Shown in pieces: positions 1 through 11,798 of a stretch of 64,000 bases of DNA. The position numbers and the translations under genes are program-made. This DNA is from Theobroma cacao. Lineage: Eukaryota > Streptophyta > Magnoliopsida > Malvales > Malvaceae. Below the pieces are notes generated by a model. It was not told the origin of the DNA. It did not search any database and saw only the letters and a list, made by a program, of their open reading frames with translations. Numbering within the stretch: position 1 is the stretch's first letter; every line of letters begins with the position of its first letter. Location of the stretch: contig NC_030859.1 of NCBI RefSeq assembly GCF_000208745.1, positions 20,039,580 to 20,103,579 of the forward strand. Direction: 5' to 3'.

Positions 1-205
1 ATTAAGCTTGCCACCCAATTTTTTTTACATTAATTCAATGTATACGAGGCTTTCTAACATAGGAACTCTGAATTTGTCTGGCTGCGGCCAAAAAACCAAA
101 AGGACCACTTTGTAACCCCGTAAGTAGAATCAACATCATCCATAATTTTTGTGAGAAATATGAAAACTGAGAAGGAAGGTAGATATTTGCTGTGTTGAGA
201 CAATC

Positions 206-445
206 ATGTCAATCGTATTAGAACTCAACTACTCTACTCGAACACTCAACGTCCGAATTTCCTCTTTCACATGTCTCTTATCATTACCCGAGAGTGCCCC
301 TTGGAGAGTCCGAAAGTGGATAAACCAGATTGAGGTGATGAAAACCCAACTGAAGAGGTGGAAGGTGATTCACACACTTAGAGAGGCCAATTCAGTTGCT
401 GAAAACCTTGCCAAACAGGGGTACAACTTGCCACCAGCCTGGTGA
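206..445 (+). pseudogene. RNase H-like fragment, probably from a LINE
   Basis: The 79-codon open stretch ends with a motif typical of the last helix of plant RNase H-like (RVT_3) domains: VIHTLREANSVAENLAKQG, followed by a short tail and a stop. This domain is usually the C-terminal part of plant non-LTR retrotransposon ORF2, or of single-domain relatives. The catalytic Asp and Glu of the domain core are not in this stretch, so it is a fragment. The start codon is arbitrary. A long T run and more low-complexity DNA follow at about 597-613. The family call rests on motif recognition only. Confidence 0.55.
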
Positions 446-831
446 ATGTGTTTGGGGAGTCAAGTGATGAAGTGATTTGATTGTCCTTTGTTTTTTATGT
501 TTGGTTGTTATTCTTCCTGTTGCTCTGCATCAGTTTGCTGATCTGATGCACTTCATCTGTTGAGACGCAGGATGTTAGTTTTATCGTTGCTCCTACCTTT
601 TTTTTTTTTTTTTGGGGAAAACTTTCTTGTTTCAACTCCCTTTATTTTAATGAACTCACCAGGATTGGCTAAGAAAACACAAAAACGATTTGATTGTCCT
701 TTGCTGGTCTTGTGTGAAGAAAGTCGGCCGACTAAGTCATTAGTTTTGATGTATGAACATTGTTTCCTGTTTTTTCTTTTAATGATGGTCTGTATAGTCA
801 TGGTTCTTGTGGGGCTGCTGCTGTGGTCAAG
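446..831. other. Intergenic, no gene seen
   Basis: This stretch contains a T run near 597-613 and no recognisable protein on either strand. The phrase gattgtccttt occurs twice (near 478 and 693), so it may be the duplicated 3' region of the retroelement fragment to the left. It ends where the hAT-like element begins. Confidence 0.4.
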
Positions 832-1778
832 CTGCCGACGGAGGAATTTTTCCGAATACTATCATTAGAAAGTTTTTTTTTTCTTGATTCAAAATTTATT
901 GAGAGAGTATTTAGATCAAATTTAACATGACTTTATTTAAAAGAATATTGTTGAATACCATTGTTAGTAGAATTTTATTGTTATTATTCGGGATTTGAAT
1001 CTTGTGAGATAAATTTCTTTTCTTTTAAAATAATTTTTCATGACTTATTTATTTAAAATTATAAAATTTGTTAAAAACTACTATTCATTAGTATTCATTA
1101 AAATAAAATAAAATATGATCTTATATAGCAAATTATTAGGTTCAATAACTAACAATATTATAATTTTCTATTCATTGATCAAAACTAAATACAATAATCC
1201 ACAAACTATGTAAAGTTAAATACAAAAATCAAATAATTAAATAATATATCTACAAAATAAATAAAAAAAAGATTTCTAATTTCAAGATATTACTAGACAT
1301 GTAATACTATTTTCTATTAACTAGATTATAATTATGAACCCAAATTATCAAACTAATCAAAAACAATTTAGGCATGAAGTATTTAAAACTTTAATTTGGG
1401 TTGAAAATTACTGACAATTGACACCTAAATGAGTTGTTTTGAGAGTGAAAAACATAGCCAAGGACCAAGAAAGGAAAAGATTTAAATTCTTAGATAGACA
1501 AAGTAGTTTAGGTTTTGATTTTTTTAATAAAATCTTAAATTATAGAAGATTTTTTTTTTCTTTTTTTACAGTATTTAAATATTAATACATAAATTACCTT
1601 TTGATAAATCATTTTTATTTAGAGTTCTTAACCCCACTCTCTATAAAATTGTTAAAAAAATAATAAGATCATTAGTATATCAACTACCTTACATCCTAGA
1701 TAAATAGAATAAAAATTAAAACATTTTAAGAAGGGAGTGGTGTCATGTAACACCACTCCTCCAACATATCGGCCCATA
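832..1778 (-). mobile_element. hAT-like non-autonomous element, copy 1 (inverted)
   Basis: This AT-rich block of about 0.95 kb is the inverted counterpart of 4835-5360 plus 16464-16880. Its left part (868-1240) matches 16465-16845 in reverse complement, and its right part (1240-1765) matches 4845-5357 in reverse complement. Its outer ends (gccgacggagg at the left, atcggcccata at the right) are decayed relatives of the copy-2 ends, CAGAGGCGGATC and CATGGGCGGACC, which resemble hAT terminal repeats. No transposase is visible and no clear target-site duplication remains. Confidence 0.6.
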
Positions 1779-1889
1779 CCTGTGCCTAATTATTTTGTTG
1801 GTTCAAATAAAAAATGCACTGGCTGCGCCTAATTATGAGATTTGAACTGCAATAGAAGATCTTTACACAGCAAAAGAGATATCAAAATG

Positions 1890-2115
1890 AATGGTATGGA
1901 GATGGTACACAATTGGCTTGATGATGGAGGACCGACGAGGCAACTACCTGGAAACCACCAGCCCATGTGGAAGGAACAGTAAAAGTTAATGTGGATACAT
2001 ATATATGTAGCAATCACTACTAGTCCTAGTGCGGTAATTCCATTGGCTAGGTTTCAATTGGTGCAGTTAAACGGGACTTTGCTTGAAAATGATTGGAAGT
2101 TGTTGTAAATTTGTG
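1890..2115 (+). repeat. Orphan copy of the RNase upstream region
   Basis: The segment is similar to the DNA just upstream of the intact RNase gene (2828-2997) and of the third RNase copy (17834-18040). Shared landmarks include gtggaggac-like sequence, acctggaaaccac, actagtcctagtgcggtaat, and a tail of the form gcttgaaaatgattggaagttgtt. No RNase coding sequence follows, so this is the surviving promoter of a lost copy or a stray duplication. Confidence 0.6.
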
Positions 2116-2827
2116 CTTTGAAATAATTTGAATATTGGCACTTTTAATTTAAATACTCTTGCAAATTGCAATTGTTTTCGATGTACACGAAGATTCAACT
2201 CTGGTTGTGGTGGGATGATTCGGTTTATTCCTTCAACTCTTGAGTTGGGGAACTTTGTGGGATTGTTTTAGTTGTAGTATGATCTCATTGTAATCAAATT
2301 GGTTTGTTTTTTTATTGTATATGTCAGTCAAGCAAAGAAAGAGGAATTATGTCTCTTCTTATACAGTCTTGTACTATTATCATTTTATCGAGTAATTTTT
2401 ATAAATCTATTTATTAATAAAATCTCATATACTTTTTTTTAAAAAAATAATTTTATTAATACCAAAACACTGATACACTTATTGTTATCTCAATAAAATT
2501 GAGATACACAGACAATTAAAGAGAAAAGTTTACATTATCATAAACTTATCCGAAATATACAAAAATCAAAGCAAAATACATAATTTTCATTCGGAAATTA
2601 CCATCAAGTATAAAATATTTTTCATCTATCAGCACCAAATTTGACGAGAGAATCTGCGAAAGAAATTATTTTTCTAATAGTATGCAAATTGTAATTGTTT
2701 TCAACCACTACTGATTATATGTATCCTTTGGTGAAAACTAAACAGAGATAAATAAAATTAAATTTTGAGAAAATTAAATAAAGAGGAAAAAAAATGAGAT
2801 GAAAGGGAGAATAAAATTGACGTTATA
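2116..2827. other. AT-rich intergenic DNA
   Basis: No open reading frame or repeat landmark was recognised here. It separates the orphan upstream copy from the promoter of the intact RNase gene. Confidence 0.4.
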
Positions 2828-2986
2828 GTGGAGGACAATGAGGCTACTACCTGGAAAGTGGAAACCACAACCCAAAAATATCAGCAATGTGGATTTAGCA
2901 TTCACTCCTAATGCGGCAATACTTTCCTATTGGTGATCTATTGGCACTTTTTACTAAAATTAGGCTTGAGAATGCTTCAAAGTTGT

Positions 2987-2994
2987 TATAAAAA
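2987..2994 (+). promoter_or_regulatory. TATA box of the RNase T2-like gene
   Basis: TATAAAAA lies 83 nt before the ATG chosen for the RNase gene. The corresponding position in the orphan copy reads gttgttgtaaatt and in the third copy gttgttaaaaag, so only the intact gene keeps a good TATA box. Confidence 0.55.
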
Positions 2995-3076
2995 CCCTTG
3001 ATTATGTTCATTGAATCAATGCAAAAATTGGAGAGTACTTGGCAAGCTTAATAGCATATTCTCTTTGGCTGTAACA

Positions 3077-4429
3077 ATGCATAGGCATTTCCTGGTTGCT
3101 GCTGTCTTAGCCACAGTGAGCTGGCTAGTGGCAGGTGAGAGTAACTTTGCCACGTACAAACTCAGTCTGCGTTGGCCACCTGCTCACTGTGATGCACCAA
3201 GCTTCGAATGTAAACCTCACGTTCTCGACACTTTTACCATCCATGGTTTATGGCCACAATTCGCTGATGGCAAAGTGGTGCCTCCCTATGATCCGGAAAC
3301 AAATAGATGCACCGATGTCACTCCTGTGAATCCAGATCAAATTTTGGTAAGTTAAATTGTTTTTGGATTTTGATGTATTCATTAATATTTTTTCCATTGG
3401 TTTTTGTTGCTTATCCATTGGTTTATTCAAACTCATAGGGGCAAATGACACACCTCATAGAGGCTTTACGGAAATATTGGCCAAATTATAGAGACTATCA
3501 GAATGAGACACTGAATGAGAATTTCTGGAAACATGCATGGAAACTTCATGGAATGTGTTCTGATTATCCTGACAAGCCTTTTAGTTACTTCAGGAACACT
3601 GTATCTCTCAGCGTCAAGTACATTGATCCATTCAAAGGTAAAGTATATACACAATTTAATACTAAATATACCGATAATTATAAATTACTAATTATAACTT
3701 TAATTTTATACATATATATATATATATTTATATATAACCTTATTTAATTGAGGGTTCATGACAATAGATAAGGGGACTTGAAGCTCACCGTATACCTAAC
3801 TCTCAAAGTTAAATTGTAAGCTATTTAAAATTTTTGGAATTTTTAAATTAAAAAATTGAAATTTCACCATTAAAACATGTTTTCCATAGTGAAAGCCTCA
3901 AATTCAAATTCTAAGATGATGAAGTGATATTCAGAGATTGGAATAGGGTTATCTCTTATATATTATGTAGCCCAATATCATAAGACAATGTATTTCATCG
4001 AATTATATCGATAAAGAGATATTTGAATAATAAGAATTTAAAATTTTATCCTATGAAATAAGAGGACGTTATCTCTTTTTACATAACTGAAATCGAATAA
4101 CTTTCACATATTAAAAAAAATACCAAAAGGAAAGCAGTATCGATTTTATATTTCCTCCTTTCCAACCTGCAGGCACCAGAATCACACCCCGAATAGTTCC
4201 TTATATAGCAAAAGATATATCAGATGCTATCAAAGAAAAGCTTGGAGTATATCCTCAAATTGCCTGTAACGAAGTGGGCGGAACAGTCCAGCTTACGGAG
4301 GTCCGGTTATGCTTTAAAAGGGACAGGGAAAACTCACCATCCATCCTTCAAGACTGCCCCATAAGATATGCTTATAAATGTTCAGATGACACTGACGAAA
4401 TCTCGTTCGTTCCTCATCTAATTGGCTAA
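3077..4429 (+). CDS. Secreted RNase T2-like protein with altered catalytic motif
   Basis: Three exons (3077-3346, 3439-3637, 4173-4429) joined by GT-AG introns give 241 aa. ATG 3077 was chosen because a hydrophobic signal peptide follows at once (about residues 1-20) and because the decayed neighbour copies start at the same place. The CAS I motif FTIHGLWPQ is at 53-61 (His56). The CAS II motif at 119-130 reads FWKHAWKLHGMC, where active RNase T2 enzymes have the pattern FWxHEWxKHGTC. Both histidines (122, 127) remain, but the catalytic Glu is Ala123 and the Lys is Leu126. Eight cysteines (38, 45, 78, 130, 188, 203, 218, 226) allow the usual disulfides, and NET at 112-114 is a glycosylation site. 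Acidic residues slightly exceed basic ones, which argues against a classical basic S-RNase. An AATAAA lies at about 4490. The fold is secure. Catalytic activity is doubtful. Confidence 0.88.
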
Positions 4430-4834
4430 ATGAGAAGTAGAACTAGCTAGTTCTCAAGCTAGTGGGGATGCTGTGAAGTAATAAGTAAGAATAAATAAAC
4501 CTGGAAAGCTATGTACGTAAGTTGCTTTCTAGCGATGATTTCGTAAACTCTGTCACACCCTTAAAAGCTATCTAATTGGCTTTACTACCACTGGTGCTTG
4601 GCAGTACGAATCACCTTATCTGTATTTCGAATGCACTTTAATAAAATTTCGTGTGTTTAATGTTGGATCCTTCTTTTTTTTTTTAATTATGGTTTTTTCC
4701 TCCATCATCAGTGATGCTGAGAAAATTGAAGATGAAAAAGAATTAAGTGTTGAAAGAAAATTCTGGAGAAGGAAACCCAATCGTCTCCTCACAGATTTAT
4801 TAAGAAAAATAATATTTACAATTTTATATATATG

Positions 4835-5360
4835 CATGGGCGGACCCATGTTGGAACACTACTCACTTCTTAAAATATTTTAATTTTTATACAATTTATT
4901 TAAGATTCATGGTAGTTAATATACTAATTAACTCATTATTTTTTTATAATTTTATTGGGAGTAGGGTCAAAGACTCCAAATAAAAGTGATTTATCAAAAA
5001 GTAATTATGTATAAATATTTAAATACTATAAGGAAAGATAAAAATATTTTTTTTATAATTTAAGATTTTATTAAAAATGTTAAAACCTAAACTATTCTCT
5101 CTGTCTAAAAATTCAAGTTTTTTCCCTTCTTGGTTGATTGTGTTTTTTATTTTTTAAAAATAATTCATCTAGAATTCAATTGTAAGTAATTTTTAATTTA
5201 AATTAAATTTTTAAATACTTCATGTCTAAATATTTTTTGATTAGTTTGATAATGTGAGTTCATAATTATAATTTAGCTAATAAAAAATAAAATTATATGT
5301 CAAATAATATCTTAAAATTATATATATTTTTTATTTATTTTATAGATATATTATTTGATT
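4835..5360 (+). mobile_element. hAT-like non-autonomous element, copy 2, left part
   Basis: This block is the inverted partner of copy 1 (1240-1778). It begins with CATGGGCGGACC, a hAT-type end, and is interrupted at TGATT (5356-5360) by the LTR nest that starts TGTAACACTT. The remainder of the element resumes at 16459. With copy 1 it brackets the intact RNase gene. Confidence 0.6.
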
Positions 5361-8239
5361 TGTAACACTTAGAACTTTGATATGGTAACTAATAAAATTC
5401 ATCGGATGTCAATTGAGGTTAATAGAATATTTAAAAAGTGATTCGAAAGTAAACAGGACAAAATGAGATGTTTTGGAGTCCTAAAAAATTAGTGAAAAAA
5501 TTTTAAATAAAATAATATTAAAATATTAATATTTATTTATTATTAAAATTAATAATGAAAGAAGGGTATACGATTAATATAAATAAAAGAGAAGAAGTAA
5601 AAATGAATTTTAGAAGAAAAAAACTGTAATCATTACACCAAATTGATTTAAAATATATATAAATAAAAATAATTATTATTATTATAATAATAAATTAAAG
5701 ATTAAGTGGGATCAGATTCAAACTAATTAAATAAAAAAAAGAATAAAAAATTATACATGCTTAGGTCAACCATTGAAGGTGACGTTAATAACAAAGATAA
5801 AAGAAGACAAAATGCATACAAAAGTAATATTTTATCTAAACCACCTATGGACGAACGGTAATGTTTCTACATGAAAAATGGTGATTTTTTTTATGCTTTT
5901 GAAGATTACCAGCAGCCTATATTGATTGTCACTTGATATGTAAAAAGTTCATACTTATCTTAACTCCGTCGGTATTAACAGGGAGAAAGGAAAATAATTT
6001 TTTAGAAGATTTTGGTTTTAAGTTTTTCAAAAAAGGAGATTCGGTTTTTAAGTCACCGGTTGGGAGAAATAGAAAAAAGAAGAAGCCATTTGCGGAGAGG
6101 AAAGAAATAAGAGAAAGCTTTGGGAAAGCTGCCGCCGATTTAGAGAGTGTAAAGGGGTAGCTGCTGTCGGTCTAGATGAAAGATTGGGAGTTTGTTTGCC
6201 GCCGGTCTAGAGGGGAAACAGGGTGGCTGTTGGCCGCCGGCTGGAGAAGAAAGGCTTGTTTAGATGCCGCCGGTGGTGTGAGGGAGAAAGAGCTGGTGAG
6301 AGAGCAGAAAAATGGAAGCTTTTTAGAGAAGTTGGAGTATCCGGCGCCAAAAGAGAGAGATTTTTGAGTGAGAAAGATGGTGAAAAAAAAAATGGCAACT
6401 GGAGAGTTCGAAAGAAAGGGGTGAGCGGCGGCTGGAGAATGGAAGAAAAGAAAGTAAAGTGAGAGCAGAAGAGAAAAAGAAAAAGAAAACCTCTGAAACA
6501 GCACCGTTTAAAAAGGAGTAAATTCACTCCCTTGGTCTTCTGGTGGGCTGCAACAAATTATTTGGGTCACTGTCTGAGCCCAAGTGAGATAAAATAAAAA
6601 TCATATCTTTTTCGTTATGCATCTATTATGGAGTATGTTGTTTAGATTTAATATAATTCATTGGGTTGAATGTATGATTTGATGATATAAAAGAGGTTGA
6701 ATTATTTGGTATAATGTTCTAAAATTGTTAGATAATATTTAAAATATGAAAGTTAGAGAAAGTAAAATATATAAAGGTAAATGTCAATAGTAAAAACAAA
6801 AAAAAAATGTTTTAAATATTTTGTTAGTCATAAAAAAATTAAGATTTAGAAGAACATACATATAAAATAAGTGAATAAATAGTAAAAAAACCAATAATAG
6901 ATTTAGTTTAGTTTTAAAATAATAATAAGTGAATAATGAGGATGAAAAATATGAAATTAGATTAAGGATTAATTGATTGAAGTGCTACCGTACACATGTG
7001 TAATTAAATATATTGAGTTTGAATTGTTGCTAGAAAGTGTGTAAATAAGGAAGGTTTGTCGTGGTGGCGTACCTGATGTGATAACGTGATCGGTAAATAG
7101 GAGTAGTTATATACCCGTACGAATCAATGGCGAAGTAGCATCCCGCTATTGTGAGGTGAGTAAAGAGTATTTATTTCAAAAATTCCGTACTATATATATA
7201 TATGGATTTATGTTAATAAATGTGGTTAGTTTTCTTAATAGCAGTTATGGATAACATGAGCTGTTAGCCTTAATAGGAAATTTTAAAATGGTTTTATAAT
7301 GATTTATAAAATGCTATTGTGGAAAGCCTGGGCTGATAGAAGTGCTAGGCAAAATTTGTGGATGCCAATTTATTTGAAATTGTTTTCGATATATATAGTT
7401 AAGTTATATATGTAAAGTATTTGACAAACTTGAAAACAAGCCTTTTGATACTGTTTTGCATCAAAAATCTGTGCCTTGTATTTTTGTGAGATATGCATAT
7501 TTAAATGCATTTGTTAAATGATTTACATGTAAGTTTTCGAGAGCTGGTTTTCGTCCGACTTTTATACAAGTATTTACACCATTCCTTTTCAATGAGAAAA
7601 TCAATTTGAATGGTTGCCGAACCTTATTTTCAACTAATTTAAATAAAAGCTTTGAAAAACATGGATTTGGTTTAGCAAATAGTTTTGTCAAATCGAAAGC
7701 GTCGAGAGTAGGTCGTATGTCACTTCGATTAAGTATGAAAATAAGACCTACTCGTATGTCACTTCGATTAATCAATATTTTGATTGTATATGTGTAAAAG
7801 AAGAAAGATAGAAGGAAATTGGTATTTAAAATGTGTTGGATAGACCAAATTGTAAAAGATGAAAGTTTGAAAGGTTATACGGTAAATAGAGAAAAGTTGA
7901 GGATTTATATGTAAATTTTAATATTTAGAGAAAATAAAATAAATAAATAATAAAATAAATAATAAAAAATAAAAAAATAGAAAGAGTTGGGAGGTGACGG
8001 ATGGGAATGAAGAAAAGTAAAGTAAAAAGTAAATGAGATAAAGATGAGAAAAGAAAAGACAAGTAAAAAAAATGGTAAATGAAACTAATTGGGCAACCGC
8101 CCATGTGGAAGTGAAATAGTTGAAATATATTTTTTTAAGTTGTGTCATGTGAAGGGTGTAGGGGCTGGCCAAAGTGAAAAAGAAGAAGAAGAAAGGATGG
8201 GGGTGGCCGACTAATGAAACAAGGAAGGAAAAAAAAAAA

Positions 8240-8261
8240 GACATGACAAGCAAGTCATGTC
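8240..8261. repeat. Hairpin with 8-bp arms in the LTR family
   Basis: The arms gacatgac and gtcatgtc are separated by aagcaa. Related sequence occurs in the inverted copy near 11680-11700 and in the copy near 54443-54468, so the palindrome is a family character. Confidence 0.6.
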
Positions 8262-8421
8262 GGCTTCCTCCTCCCAAAATTTGTAACCACATTATTATAC
8301 AATTTTAATTATTTTTTCTATTTCTTACTATCAGCTTTATTGGAAATATAAGGAAGCCAAATATTTTTTTAAGTTATGGAGGTAGGTGGCCGGCCAAATG
8401 GTGAATGAAAGAGAAAAAAAA

Positions 8422-8470
8422 GGGGGGGGGGGGGGACATTGACCATTTAACTTGTTATGTCCGCCCCCCC
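8422..8470. repeat. Hairpin with G-run and C-run arms
   Basis: Fourteen G (8422-8435) are followed by acattgac...gttatgt and then a C-rich run (8461-8470), so the two arms can pair. In the inverted copy the same hairpin has 17 G at 11461-11477 and a short C run at 11505-11509. Confidence 0.6.
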
Positions 8471-9499
8471 TACACAAGTAACACCATTTAAAATTTTTAT
8501 TTTCTCTTTGCTCTGCCGACAGCCGTTCCTAAAGAAGAACAAAAGAAGAAAGAAGCTGGCTGATGAAGGAGAAGGAAAGAGCTGGTGTTGTCGATGGGTA
8601 AGAGAAAAATAAAGGATGGGTATTACCTGTTTGTGAGAGAAAAAAAAGAGGAAGTGTAGCTGGTTTTGAGAGGAAAAAAGTCAGCTTATGAAGGAGTCGG
8701 CTGGAATATGCAAGAGAGAATAAAAAGAAAAGAAAGAAAGAGGCTACATAAACTTTTATTCCTCTAGAACCCTACCTTTATCATAATACGTAAGAGGTTA
8801 AGAATTAATGCATGTTTGTATGCAGGTCTGGAGGTGCCCTGCGACAACATGAGCAGTAGTGGGAATAAAGGAAAAGGTTCCCTTAGTGCTAAAGAAAGAT
8901 CAATGGACTTCACTACTTGGAGTTGTTATGTGCCCGAAGGTGAAAGCGTAACAAGTAACTTGTCCCGACTTCCTATTGGATAGATTCCATCGTAAGTGGA
9001 AATAATATTTCGTAGTGGGAAAAGTCTCGAAAGTAGTAAAAGCCTTGAAAGTGAGAACAACTCTGATACCAAGTTTGTAACGACTCCTCCTCGGTCGCTA
9101 TCGAAATTTTAAGACCTCGGGGAGACCCTGCCAAGTCCCGAACAAGACTTAATGGAATCCCTCGATAACTCATTATACACATTTACTAAACCACATTAAT
9201 GCTTAAACCATATATATTTATATCTTGAATTTAACAACACGCATAGTAATTAAATTTTGATCTTTAACTCATAAATTCACGGTTTAATACATTGAGTTCA
9301 AAAATCTCAAATTTTCTTCATATCAAAACTAAAATCTGTTTACATAGTAATACCAAAGTGCTACAACTTGACCTCAAACAACGAAGTGACTTGGGATAAA
9401 ATGCTATGAGATGCCTTTACCTATCCGCTGTAGATCGTACGCATCGATGATTACAAGCTAGGTCGATCCCTGTTTGCAAAAGGAGAAATAAAAGGGGTG

Positions 9500-9516
9500 T
9501 GAGTCTCACAGACTTA
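9500..9516 (-). repeat. Conserved LTR hairpin (minus copy)
   Basis: This is the inverted counterpart of the perfect hairpin at 16078-16094 and 56557-56573, with one stem base changed. On the minus strand it is followed by a pyrimidine-rich tract, but the CAG seen in the other copies is mutated here to CAA. Confidence 0.55.
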
Positions 9517-11460
9517 GTGATCACCGGTTCCGTGAGTAGGGCGTAAATGGGAAACAAGCAATAAAGTAGAGATTTTGAATATTAAAAATTGCAAGAGTAG
9601 ATAAAAATATTTTAATTCAAACGGAGATTTGTGCCTTATATAAATAAAGAAAATAATATCGAGAATTTCTTATAAGTTCTAATTAGCCAAGATGTATATC
9701 AAATCAAAGTAAGTAAAATTTTCAACATCGAAATAGGTTAATAAGCATTTTCAAATCAAATCATTTCAATATATCATTTTGAATCTAATGTACGTAAAAG
9801 ATCTCTGCCGTCGAAATTATTTCACGTATTATTCCCGTCAAATCAATAAAATTGATCAAGCTCTCGCGAAATCAAATATTATTTAAAATTTTGCACAAAT
9901 CATAACTCGCCTCATACGCGAGGATTTAAAATTTATTTCACAGTAAAAAGAAGGGAGCTGCGAAAAATCTTCTAGTTTCGTTTTCACCATGCAAACAATT
10001 ACGAGTTTGAAAACCCAAAGAGATTTTAGTCTCGAGTAGGAAATCAAATAAAAATCGTAGTCCCGCTACCACGTAACAACATCCGAGAGCCTCGCTTCAT
10101 CAGATCCCAAATGCCATGGTAGTCTCAACGATGTTGGTCGACATCGAATAATCAAGCGGTCACAACCGCGTAATCATCTGGTGGCTTAGCCACGCATACA
10201 TATATCATAGGCCGTGACCCCCGTCATGCCTAACCGCCCGTCGGCGACCTAAGGGTTTTCTAGCTAGAGCTCACTCGTGCACTAGAGTCACACTTAACCG
10301 AAATGACAACCAGCCTACTCTCAAATCTCTCGGTTTGTAAAATCATTTTTGAAGTTTTGTTATGTCTTTAAAATCTCATTTCGAAACTATTTTCAAGGCA
10401 TTCAATATAGAGTATGATAAAATCCATTAACATTCGTATAACATAAAATTTGTGCATGAATTTGAAACAACCATTCGCATGGTGAATATACGTTAGAATC
10501 ATGGATGCACACTGCATAAATATAAAGCACATTTTTTATATAAATCGTTTTGAAAAGTTTGTTTCCCAATTTCAAACACTTTACGTATAATTTATACATA
10601 TATATTCAAAGCACGTTTGAAATTCATAGCAATCACAAATTTCCTAAAAATCTACCAACTCATGTTTTTCACAATTTTGCATATAAAATAAATCATGCAT
10701 ATACATATATATATATATATAAATAAATACGAAAATTTTAAAATTGACACCTCCTACTCGCCTCACAATAGCGGGATATTACGTCGCTATTTTTACTTGT
10801 CAATTGCTAATTATTTCGTTCGACATTCTCACACAGCTCACTTCCTTTACCTTTGCATTTTCTTTTCTTCCTTGTTTTTCTCTCTTTTTCTTGTTTTCTG
10901 GTAAAATGTTTCAAGGTTTCCTTTCTTTCCTTGTTCCTTCTTCTCCTCGAGTTTCTAACTTTCCAAGACCTCTATCTTCTTTTTCCTTCCTCAAATGGTC
11001 GGCCCTTGACTCTTACTAAGGCCTATTTCTCATGTTTCTTTTATTTATTTATTTTTTCTCTTTCTTTCACCCTTTATGCTTCTATTTCTTTCTCTTCACC
11101 TGATCTCTTTCTCACCATATTTGCAGCCACCATCCTTCGTCCTTCACTCTCAACGTCGGCCACATTTTTCTCCTTTCTCTCTCACCATCAGTCACCCCAA
11201 AAACACAGCTCTTTCTCTCTTGCATGTTCCAACCGACTCCTTCATGAGTCGACTTCTTTCCTCTCAAAACTGGCTGCACTTCCTCATTTTTTTCTCTCAC
11301 AAACCGGTAACACCCATCCTTTCTTTTTCTCTTACCCACCGGTAGCACCAGCTCTTTCTTTCTCCTTCATCAGCCGTTTCTTTCTCCCCTTGTTCTTCTT
11401 CACAAACGGTTGTCGACAGAGTAAAGAGAAAATAAAAATTTTAAATGGTGTTACTTGGTT

Positions 11461-11509
11461 GGGGGGGGGGGGGGGGGACATGACAAGTTAAATTGTCAAT
11501 GTCTCCCCC
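11461..11509. repeat. Hairpin with 17-G arm (inverted LTR copy)
   Basis: Seventeen G are followed by acatgacaagttaaattgtcaatgt and a short C run. This is the counterpart of 8422-8470, with the homopolymer expanded on the opposite arm relative to the LTR orientation. Confidence 0.6.
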
Positions 11510-11798
11510 TTTCTTTCTTTTTTTCTCTTTCATTCACCATTTGGCCGACCCCCTACCTCCATAACTTAAAAAATATATTTGGCTCCCTTATGTCTCCATT
11601 AAAGCTGATGGTAAGAAATAGAAAAGACAATTAAAATTGTATAATAATGTGGTTACAAATTTTGGGGGGAGGAAGTCAACATGACTTGTTTGTCATGTCT
11701 CCTTTTTTTTTCCTTTCTTGTTTCATTGGTCGGCTACCCCCATCATTTCTTCTTCTTCTTCTTTTTCACTTTGGTTAGTGCCTACACCCTTCACATGA

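Larger units (their letters stand above)
7771..8760 (+). repeat. LTR-family segment, plus orientation
   Basis: From aatattttgattgtatatgtg onwards this segment matches, in reverse complement, 15590 down to 15220 and then 11798 down to about 11050. It therefore forms one arm of a long inverted repeat of roughly 1 kb, with the other arm broken by the insert at 11799-15217. It contains two conserved hairpins (8240-8261 and 8422-8470). Between 8761 and 9060 there is no recognised gene; a 44-codon open stretch from 8850 (beginning MSSSGNKGKG) matches nothing I know. Confidence 0.65.

Noticed and set aside
3077..4429. Self-incompatibility S-RNase at an S locus
   Set aside because: Transposon-rich surroundings are suggestive, but the protein is slightly acidic, has two introns, lacks the usual CAS II residues, and no F-box genes are visible.
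6172..6504. Overlapping 100-codon frames on both strands in a GA-rich tract
   Set aside because: Low-complexity GA/CT composition of the LTR family produces long frames in several phases. None has family features.
8850..8984. 44-codon frame beginning MSSSGNKGKG in the LTR internal region
   Set aside because: It could be a small gag start, but nothing of the gag domain follows and the surrounding element is on the minus strand by its primer-binding site.
10853..11491. 212-codon plus-strand frame rich in Phe, Leu and Ser
   Set aside because: It is the CT-rich side of the LTR, similar DNA lies inverted at 8400-8760, and it ends in the G run. No protein motif is present.
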